Shown here piece by piece: positions 44,045 through 50,525 of a stretch of DNA of 64,000 nucleotides. The DNA is taken from NCBI GenBank assembly GCA_963751395.1, contig CAVVUC010000002.1, forward strand, positions 682,001 through 746,000. The letters are read 5' to 3'. The stretch's first letter is position 1, and the number at the start of each line of letters is the position of its first letter. The notes below the pieces were generated by a model. The model was not told where the DNA came from. It did not search any database and saw only the letters and a program-made list of their open reading frames with translations. A program made the position numbers and the translations under genes. Source of the stretch: CAVVUC01 sp963751395 (GTDB taxonomy: Bacteria > Verrucomicrobiota > Verrucomicrobiia > Chthoniobacterales > Chthoniobacteraceae).

Positions 44045-45592
44045 ATGAGCCCGCGCGAAGAAGAGTTAACCAAAGAGCTTCAAGAAAGAGACGAGCAACT
44101 CCGGCGGAGTAATGAGCAGCTTGCGCTCGCCAATGCAAGGATTGCATTGCTGGAACAAAAGATCGACCTGCTTGTGCGCAGGGTCTTTGGCTCGCAGAGT
44201 GAGAAGCTCGATCCCGCGCAACTTCTGCTGCTCTTGCAAGGCATGGACGAGCCGGGAAAATCTCCCGAGCCTGTGGCCGAGGAGGCTCCACGGCGCTCGA
44301 CGGGCCAATCGCCTCCGCGTGAACGCGGTCCACGGCTGCCGGAGCATCTGCCGGTGATTGAAGAAGTCATCGTCCCTGAGCCGGTCAAGCTGGCTCCGCA
44401 GGACTGGCGGCGCATCGGTGAAGAAGTCAGCGAGCGGCTCGACTACGAACCGGCGCGCTTCCTTTGCCGTCGCACGGTGCGCCCGAAGTATGTGCAGCGT
44501 GGTTTGTTGGACGCCGTGCCAGTCATGGCACCGTTGCCGGACTCGCTCCTGGAACGCAGCATCGCAGCTCCCGGATTACTCGCGCAAATCGTCGTGAGCA
44601 AGTATTGCGACCATCTTCCACTCTACCGGCAGGAGTCGATCTACTGGTCGCGCCATCAAGTCTGGCTGCCGCGGCAAACGATGGCCGAATGGGTCGGCCT
44701 GGCCGCGGAGTGGTTGCAGCCCATTTACCAACAAATCCGGCAGGAGGTTGTTAGCAGCGGCTACTTGCAAGTGGATGAAACACCCATCCGCTATCTTGCG
44801 CCGGGCAATGGCCGGACGAAGCTGGGTTATCTCTGGACCTATGGCGCGCCGCGGGGCGATGTCATCTTCCACTGGGAGACAAGCCGTGCGGCGGCATGCC
44901 TGGATAACATCATCCCCGCAGACTTCAGCGGCACCATCCAGTGCGATGGCTATGAGGCCTACGACTGCTTTGCCAGACGCCGCGGTGAAAAGATCCTGCT
45001 CGCAGGCTGCGCGGCCCATGTGAGGCGCAAATTTTACGACGCCCAGGAGCAGGCACCGAAGGTCGCGGGCTGGTTCTTAAGACACTTTCAAAACCTATAC
45101 GCCCTCGAAGCCAAACTCAGGAAGGCGCGGGCCGGACCAAGGCTGCGGCAAGCCGAACGCGCGAGTCTCAGCCGGCCTGTGCTGATGCGGCTGCACCGTG
45201 CCCTGGTGCGGTTGAAAACCCGGCACCGCTACCTGCCCCGCAGCCTCATGGGCAAAGCCATCGACTACGCGCTCAATCAATGGCCCTCGCTGCTCGTCTT
45301 CCTCGAAGATGGCCGTCTGGAGATCGACAACAACCGCATCGAAAACGCCATCCGGCCCACGGCCGTGGGAAAGAAGAACTGGCTGTTCATCGGGGAAGCC
45401 AAGGCCGGCGGTCGCAGCGCCATCCTCTACACCGTCATCGAGAGCTGCCGGCGTCGGAATATCGACCCGTTCGCCTATCTCCGGGACGTGTTCACGCGCC
45501 TGCCCTCGATGACCAACTGGCAGGTCAAAGACCTCACGCCGGAGGCTTGGGCAAAGGCGCAGAAGCGCGCCGATCGACGCGCCGCAGCGTAA
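44045..45592 (+). CDS. tnpC: IS66 transposase TnpC
   Basis: A DDE transposase of about 515 residues. The N-terminal coiled helix (LTKELQERDEQLRRSNEQLA) precedes the family zinc-like and DNA-binding region; the catalytic core shows YLQVDETPIRYLAPG (first Asp), TIQCDGYEAYDCFA (second Asp), AGCAAHVRRKFYDA, and GRLEIDNNRIENAIRP with the catalytic Glu, then GKKNWLFIGEAKAGGRSAIL. The frame is intact, so the element may still be active. Confidence 0.93.
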   Translation: MSPREEELTKELQERDEQLRRSNEQLALANARIALLEQKIDLLVRRVFGSQSEKLDPAQLLLLLQGMDEPGKSPEPVAEEAPRRSTGQSPPRERGPRLPEHLPVIEEVIVPEPVKLAPQDWRRIGEEVSERLDYEPARFLCRRTVRPKYVQRGLLDAVPVMAPLPDSLLERSIAAPGLLAQIVVSKYCDHLPLYRQESIYWSRHQVWLPRQTMAEWVGLAAEWLQPIYQQIRQEVVSSGYLQVDETPIRYLAPGNGRTKLGYLWTYGAPRGDVIFHWETSRAAACLDNIIPADFSGTIQCDGYEAYDCFARRRGEKILLAGCAAHVRRKFYDAQEQAPKVAGWFLRHFQNLYALEAKLRKARAGPRLRQAERASLSRPVLMRLHRALVRLKTRHRYLPRSLMGKAIDYALNQWPSLLVFLEDGRLEIDNNRIENAIRPTAVGKKNWLFIGEAKAGGRSAILYTVIESCRRRNIDPFAYLRDVFTRLPSMTNWQVKDLTPEAWAKAQKRADRRAAA

Positions 45593-45681
45593 GCGTCGTA
45601 GCCCATCGGGCTATCACGCCTATGCTTCCGGATCAGACCTTGCGAAGCATCGTGTCAAGGGGAACCCCGGCAGACGCTTAC

Positions 45682-46011
45682 CCTCCTTCGACCACCGCTT
45701 CAAACAAACGCACCGCACCGGGCTGCGCCATCACCGTGCCATCTTGACGTCCGCCACGCGTCCTGCGGCACCCAGTTTTGAAAACTCGAATACTTCACCC
45801 CCGTCAACCGCGCAAACTGCGCCCCGCTCATGCCACTCTTCTCAAACTCATCCAGCAGTGCCTCGCGCCGCTTCGGCTTCAGCCACACGCGTCCCCGTTT
45901 GTCGCGTCTCAAAATCTCTGAAGTCTCCAATGCCGCTGTGGTAGATTGCATAACCCACAGCCTCCGCAATCTCCCACCTCATCGTCCAGTGGAGCCACGG
46001 CGGACGCTTAC
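45682..46011 (-). pseudogene. Inverted partial IS66 copy with truncated tnpA
   Basis: Near-identical to the first 330 bp of the element at 43084, in opposite orientation, with an 8-base deletion after FQNWV that shifts the tnpA frame. It joins directly to the right end of the full element. Near-identity to the intact copy suggests a recent local duplication. Confidence 0.85.
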
Positions 46012-46364
46012 GAAGCTCAGTTCCGACACGGCTTTCAGTCCGCCGGATTGAACAGGGCAAACGCATCTAAATAGTTGTTGTTTTTTCGAGGCCGGGCGGA
46101 GTGTTTTGCGCTGAAAGCGCAACCTATCCCAGCCCAGGGCAACGCCCTGGGGACGCCATTATCAGACCAAAAGCCCTGAAGGGGCGTGATAGCTCAACTG
46201 GCGGGGAGTATTTCGCCCTTACAGGGCTGGAAATTTCTTCGATCGGAACCCAGGGCGTTGCCCTGGGCTGGGATAGGTTGCACCTTTGGTGCTCCACATG
46301 AATTAGATGCGTTTGCCCTGCCGGATTGAACGGTGACATTTTCGAGGGGAAGCAGCGCGCTCAT
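46012..46364 (-). pseudogene. Broken first livG copy, 5' remnant
   Basis: The start codon at 46364 overlaps the livM stop (ATGA), the normal operon coupling. It encodes MSALLPLENVTVQSGGLKAV, then SELSF once the MITE at 46053-46320 is removed, aligning with LLQLDNVTVQFGGLKAVSEL of the complete livG at 38 kb but clearly diverged from it. Homology stops at 46012, where the IS66 composite inserted. It is therefore the original operon livG, destroyed by two insertions. Confidence 0.85.
46053..46320. mobile_element. 268-bp MITE with perfect terminal repeats and target duplication
   Basis: Perfect 18-bp terminal inverted repeats (CAGGGCAAACGCATCTAA at 46053-46070; inverted copy 46303-46320) are flanked on both sides by the same 10 bp, CCGGATTGAA (46043-46052 and 46321-46330), a target duplication. 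Inside lies a second perfect 32-bp inverted pair (46119-46150 and 46250-46281). It carries no gene, so it must be moved by a transposase elsewhere. Confidence 0.92.
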
Positions 46365-47536
46365 TTTTGCTGGTTCCTCTTTCCGCTCCACTGGCCGAAC
46401 AAGCCCTGCGGCCGTGTGAGCATGAGCACGATGAGAAGCAGCGAGTAAAGAATCATGCGGTTCTCAAACAGCTCCTTCGTCTTCTGCGACGCCACGGCGA
46501 AATGCTCGGGCGTCATTGCCTGATACAGAAAAGCAATTGCCTTGTTGAGCACGTCGGACTTCGCAAACCAGCGGAGAAATTCCGGCAGGATCGTCAGCAG
46601 CGCCGCCGCGACGCACACGCCCGCAGTGCTGCCCATGCCTCCGAGGATGACCATGACGACGATGTCCACCGAGCGCAGGAAGTTGAAGCCTTCGGGGTGA
46701 ACGAATTGCTTGAAGTGCGCGTAAAGTCCGCCGGCAAGCCCCGCAAAGAATGCGCCGATGACGAAAGCCAGCACTTTGTATTTCGTCGTGTTGATGCCCA
46801 TCGCCTCGGCGGCGATTTCGTCGTCGCGCACGGCGAGGAAGCCGCGTCCGTAGGTCGAGTTCACAAGATTGACGACGACATAGACGGTGACCGCCGCGAA
46901 CGCGAACGTCCAAAAGAACGTCGTGTATTGCACCATGCCGCCGAGTCCGCGTTGCGCGCCGAGCGGTTCGGCGTTTTGGATCACGCCTTTGATGATCTCA
47001 TTGAAGCCGAGCGTGACGATGGCGAGGTAGTCGCCTTTCAATCGCAACGACGGAACGCCGACCGCGAGTCCTGCAAGCGCCGCTACCGTTCCGCCGTAAA
47101 AAAGGGCAACTATGAATTGCCCCCAACTTGGGAGAAACTGCGTGCCGCTAACGATTAGGTTGTGTGCATTGGCGATGGCATTGGCTACGACAGCGAGGAG
47201 TAACCACAGGAGCTTGAGAATCCACCATAACGATACGTGACCCCACGTCGGCAAAGAGAAGTAGGGAAACTTGATCGCCAAGGCCAAAGCGCTCCCTAGA
47301 TAGGCGCCGACCGCCATGAACCCCGCGTGCCCGAGCGAGAACTGGCCGGTGTAGCCGTTCACGAGGTTGAGGCTGGCGGCGAGAATGATGTTGATGCCGA
47401 TGCCGATGAGGATGTCGTAGTAGTAGGAATTGAGCGCCGGGATCTGCGGCTCGGCTCCGCCGGAAAGGACGTGCGAGAGAAGCGCGAAGCCAAGCAGCGC
47501 GGTGATGAGGGCGATCTTGGAGCGCGCGGAATTCAT
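46361..47536 (-). CDS. livM: Branched-chain amino-acid ABC transporter permease LivM
   Basis: A membrane permease of about 391 residues with ten or so helices. Family features: LVNGYTGQFSLGHAGFMAVG near the N-terminus, GVPSLRLKGDYLAIVTLGFN, ARDD-like FLAVRDDEIAAEAMGIN, and GGMGSTAGVCVAAALLTILP. I place the start at ATG 47536 (MNSARSK); the frame is open further upstream only through the heptamer array (reading VIGHFPIGHS), which is not typical of the family. It has no clear ribosome binding site because the array ends 7 bases before the ATG. Confidence 0.9.
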   Translation of the reverse strand: MNSARSKIALITALLGFALLSHVLSGGAEPQIPALNSYYYDILIGIGINIILAASLNLVNGYTGQFSLGHAGFMAVGAYLGSALALAIKFPYFSLPTWGHVSLWWILKLLWLLLAVVANAIANAHNLIVSGTQFLPSWGQFIVALFYGGTVAALAGLAVGVPSLRLKGDYLAIVTLGFNEIIKGVIQNAEPLGAQRGLGGMVQYTTFFWTFAFAAVTVYVVVNLVNSTYGRGFLAVRDDEIAAEAMGINTTKYKVLAFVIGAFFAGLAGGLYAHFKQFVHPEGFNFLRSVDIVVMVILGGMGSTAGVCVAAALLTILPEFLRWFAKSDVLNKAIAFLYQAMTPEHFAVASQKTKELFENRMILYSLLLIVLMLTRPQGLFGQWSGKRNQQK

Positions 47537-47542
47537 GGGCGA

Positions 47543-47667
47543 ATGACCAATGGGGAAATGACCAATGACCAATGACCAATGACTAATGAGGCAGGCCAGC
47601 GCGCTGTCATAGAATGGTTCGTGTGAAAGCGGTAATTGGTCATTGGAAATTAGTCATTGGTCATTTC
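47543..47667. repeat. Inverted heptamer arrays between livH and livM (solo hairpin)
   Basis: The left array (47543-47585) has ATGACCA units and the right one (47633-47667) has five TCATTGG-type units. They are reverse complements, with 47 bases between. The structure fills the whole gap between the livH stop (47668) and the livM start (47536). It has the same arms as the S23 cassettes but no gene inside, so it may be an empty or minimal form. Confidence 0.88.
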
Positions 47668-48594
47668 CTACACTTTCTCCCGCTCTGTCGCGCCGAGGAG
47701 TCCATTGGGTTTGAAGATGAGTATGAGAATGAGCACGCCGAAGACAATGGCGTCACGATAGGTCGGGCTGACGTAACCGACGACGAGCGTTTCGATCACG
47801 CCGATAAGGATGCCGCCGAGCGCCGCGCCGGGCAGATTGCCGATGCCTCCGAGGACCGCGGCCACGAATGCTTTCAGGCCCGCGTTCACGCCCATGAGCG
47901 GATCGATGGACGGCTGCTGGATTGAGGTGAGGATGCCTGCGGCGCCCGCGAGCGCGGAGCCGAGTCCGAAGGTGAATGAGATGACCACGTCGTTGTTGAT
48001 GCCCATGAGTGATGCGGCGACGGGGTTGAAAGAGAGCGCCCGCATCGCCATGCCCATCTTTGTTCTCAGGACGATGAAGCGAAGCGCGTAAAGCAGGAAC
48101 AGCGTCACGCCGAACACGATCAACTGCGAGATGGTGATCGTCAGTCCGGAGATTTTTCCCCACGACTCGGGAATCTCGATTGCGCGGTCGGTGATGATTT
48201 CCGGGAACGATTGCGGATTTGCGCCGAAGACGAACTGCCCGGCGTTTTCGAGAAAAAGCGACACGCCAATCGCGGTGATGAGCACCGTGAGTTTCGGGCG
48301 TTCGCGTAATGGGCGGTAGCAGAGCTTTTCGATGACGATACCGATGAGCGCGCACAGGATCATCGCCACGACCAGCACGCCGAACGCGCCGGAATACGAC
48401 GGCCCGCCGCCGAAGAGGGCGAGTGTCTTTGGTCCCAGATAAAGCCCCGCGAACGCGCCGAGCATGAAGACATCGCCATGGGCGAAATTGATGAAACGCA
48501 ACACCCCGAAGACCATCGTGTAACCCAGAGCGATCAGCGCATAGATCGAACCCTGGCCGAGGCCGTTGAGGAGCTGTTGGAGGAATTCGATCAA
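47668..48594 (-). CDS. livH: Branched-chain amino-acid ABC transporter permease LivH
   Basis: A 308-residue permease: FLQQLLNGLGQGSIYALIAL, GYTMVFGVLRFINFAHGDVF, RALSFNPVAASLMGINNDVV, and AFVAAVLGGIGNLPGAALGG, all standard LivH blocks. The start is TTG 48594; the S23 cassette's heptamer array ends 2 bases before it, and no ribosome binding site is visible. The insertion may have replaced the original upstream signal. Confidence 0.92.
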   Translation of the reverse strand: MIEFLQQLLNGLGQGSIYALIALGYTMVFGVLRFINFAHGDVFMLGAFAGLYLGPKTLALFGGGPSYSGAFGVLVVAMILCALIGIVIEKLCYRPLRERPKLTVLITAIGVSLFLENAGQFVFGANPQSFPEIITDRAIEIPESWGKISGLTITISQLIVFGVTLFLLYALRFIVLRTKMGMAMRALSFNPVAASLMGINNDVVISFTFGLGSALAGAAGILTSIQQPSIDPLMGVNAGLKAFVAAVLGGIGNLPGAALGGILIGVIETLVVGYVSPTYRDAIVFGVLILILIFKPNGLLGATEREKV

Positions 48595-48596
48595 CT

Positions 48597-48617
48597 TGGT
48601 TGATGGTTTATGGTTGA
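48597..48617. repeat. Downstream heptamer array of S23 cassette 2
   Basis: Three 7-base units (TGGTTGA, TGGTTTA, TGGTTGA on the plus strand), ending 2 bases before the livH start codon and inverted relative to the array at 49017-49044. Confidence 0.85.
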
Positions 48618-48644
48618 TCGACGGAAGCAGGCCTGGCGCTCATG

Positions 48645-49001
48645 CTACTTCGGCAACAGCGAGTTTCGCAGTCCGCTCAACATGCGGCCTTGTCGTTCGG
48701 CTGCCGCATACACGCGCGCAAAGTTTTCCTCGGTGATAAACCCACGACGGCGCGCAATGAACGATTGAGAGACGACCTCGAAAACCGAGCCCGTCGCGAT
48801 CTCGATGAAGCGTGCGAAGTCAACTTTCGACGACCGCGAACTTCCCTCGGCGATATTCGATGAGGCGGAAACCGCCGCCCGCCGCATTTGATTTGTGAGC
48901 CCGAATCGCTCGTCTCCCGGGAACGAACCGGTAAGCTCATAAACGATGTCAGCGAACTCAATCGCGTGCTGCCAGCAATCGAGCTTTTCAAAATTAAACA
49001 T
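48645..49001 (-). CDS. Four-helix-bundle protein, S23/IVP family (copy 2)
   Basis: A 118-residue S23-family protein: FEKLDCWQHAIEFADIVYEL, then FPGDERFGLTNQMRRAAVSA, SSNIAEGSSRSSKVDFARFI and a final helical pair. The FGLTxQMRRAAVSxxSNIAEG block is the hallmark of the family. It is only distantly similar to copy 1, so the two are separate acquisitions rather than a local duplication. It has a good ribosome binding site (AAGGAGA). It lies between livJ and livH on the operon strand and is bracketed by inverted TGGTTGA-type arrays. Confidence 0.92.
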   Translation of the reverse strand: MFNFEKLDCWQHAIEFADIVYELTGSFPGDERFGLTNQMRRAAVSASSNIAEGSSRSSKVDFARFIEIATGSVFEVVSQSFIARRRGFITEENFARVYAAAERQGRMLSGLRNSLLPK

Positions 49002-49016
49002 GGCTCAAGTCTCCTT

Positions 49017-49044
49017 CGATCAACCATCAACACTCAACCATCAA
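49017..49044. repeat. Upstream heptamer array of S23 cassette 2
   Basis: Four 7-base units (CGATCAA, CCATCAA, CACTCAA, CCATCAA on the plus strand), between the livJ stop (49053) and the S23 start (49001). They are the reverse complement of the units at 48597-48617. Confidence 0.87.
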
Positions 49045-49052
49045 CCGCCGCC

Positions 49053-50178
49053 TCAAGGCTCCACCGTCTGCACAAACTGAAACCCGCCTCCGCCGATTCC
49101 GAGAATCACCGCCGGCTTCGTCGCGTTGCGTTTTTCGTCGAGTGTGATCGAGCCGGTGATGCCGGGATGCGCTTTCGTTGCGGCGATGGCGTCGCGCAGT
49201 TTCGGGCCGTCGGTCGTTCCGGCTTTCTTCATCGCTTCGGCGAGGATCATCGCGCTGTCGTAGCCGAGCGCGGCCATGTCATCGGGCTTTTCGTTGTATT
49301 TGGCTTTGTATTTTCTCACGAAATCCTGCACGACGGCGCTCTTGTCGTCGGCGCTGAAGTGGCAGGAGAAAAACGAGCCGTCGAGCGAGTTGCCGGCGAC
49401 CTTCAGCAGCGAGTCGCCGACCCAGCCGTCGCCGCCGAGCAGCGGCACCTTGATCCCGAGCAGACGCGCCTGTTTGCCGATGAGCGAGACTTCGGCGTAG
49501 TAGCCGGGAACGAAGATGGCGTCGGGCCTTGTGGCCTTGATCGAGGTGAGCTGCGCTTTGAAATCCTTGTCGCCGGTCGAGGTACTTCTGATCCTTCACA
49601 ATCTCGCCGCCGGCAGCGGTGAAGCCTTTCACAAAAAACTCCGCCAGTCCCACCGAGTAGTCCTGTTTCACATCGGTCAGCACCGCCACACGTTTCCAGC
49701 CTTTCTCATGGGCGAACTTCGCCATCACGGTCCCCTGAAACGGATCGATGAAGCAGATGCGGAAAATGTAGTCGCCGACTTCCGTGACCTTGGGGTTGGT
49801 CGAGGCCGGCGAGATCATCGGGATTTTGTTCTGCTGGCAGATGGGCGCGGCTTCGAGCGATTTCGACGACGCCACTTCGCCGAGCACGGCGACGACTTTG
49901 TCCTGCGAGATGAGCTTGCGCACGATCGTTGCCGGCTGTCCGGCCATGGATTGATCGTCCTCGGAGATGAGCTTCAGTTTTCTCCCGAGCACGCCGCCCG
50001 CCGAGTTGATCTCGTCGATGGCGAGCGCGGTGCCTTTGTGCGACGACTGGCCGAAACTCGCGCTGCCGCCGGTGAGCGACGCGAATTCGCCGACTTTGAT
50101 TTCGTCCTGGGCGAGGGCGGAGGCGCATCCGAGGACGAGCGCGAGAAGCGTTGCTTTTGCTAAAAGGGATCGGTTCAT
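49053..50178 (-). CDS. livJ: Branched-chain amino-acid binding protein LivJ (one inserted base)
   Basis: The periplasmic substrate-binding protein of the Liv transporter, about 374 residues. It has a signal peptide (AKATLLALVLGCASALA), then KVGEFASLTGGSASFGQSSH, IDEINSAGGVLGRKLKLISE, ISPASTNPKVTEVGDYIFRI and AEFFVKGFTAAGGEIV. One extra base at 49581-49582 shifts the frame; restored it reads KYSTGDKDFKAQLTSIKA, then PLLGGDGWVGDSLL and ALGYDSAMILAEAM to the end. It is the first gene of the operon; the 347-bp upstream gap holds repeats. Confidence 0.88.
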
Positions 50179-50525
50179 AAGTATCGCGGTTTGTTGAACA
50201 GCGCGGGACTCTAGGAAATTGCCCCTGCCTTTTCAACTGCCAATCCAGAGCGGGCAGATTTAGAGGGCGTCCAAGAAATCGGTTTTTGTTGCAGCCGGTG
50301 GTCTGTGATCCCGGCGGAATTCCTGCTTCATCCAGCAGCGCAGCCGGCCTCCCAGAGGCCAGCTACAACGACTTTTTAGACAGCCTCTTCATCGTAAGCG
50401 TCGCGGCGATGTGATGGAAAGGCAGGGTTTGCCAAAGCGTCGCGCCGCGACTAAACCGATGCCCCGCAGCGGGCTCATGATTGGCTTGCCGCCGTTTCCG
50501 ACGGCCGATAGCCTTGTCCCACCTC
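50179..50525. repeat. RelE-module relic region upstream of kup
   Basis: 50196-50269 is a copy of the sequence found at 52532-52600 and 53152-53215 (gcgggactctaggaaattgc onward). 50388-50446 on the minus strand resembles a deleted relE 3' part (ARRFGKPCLSI followed directly by a short end). Between them is a small palindrome near 50350 (ggcctcccagaggcc). This gap must also hold the livJ and kup promoters, which I cannot identify. Confidence 0.65.

Larger units (their letters stand above)
43084..46011 (+). mobile_element. IS66-family composite with inverted partial end
   Basis: A complete IS66-type element runs from GTAAGCGTCCGCCGTGG (43084) to the matching inverted end at 45681, holding tnpA, tnpB and tnpC. 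Directly attached (45682-46011) is an inverted partial copy of the same left end with the first part of tnpA, carrying an 8-base deletion. The 8-bp sequence GAAGCTCA flanks the whole composite (43076-43083 and 46012-46019), the expected IS66 target duplication, so the composite moved as a unit or was rearranged after insertion. The target is the second codon block of a livG gene. Confidence 0.85.

Noticed and set aside
46119..46281. Structured non-coding RNA from the large palindrome
   Set aside because: The palindrome lies inside a MITE with clear ends and target duplication, which explains it without a functional RNA.
47543..47667. CRISPR-like array of short repeats
   Set aside because: Units are 7-8 bases with no unique spacers, occur as inverted pairs, and no cas gene is present.
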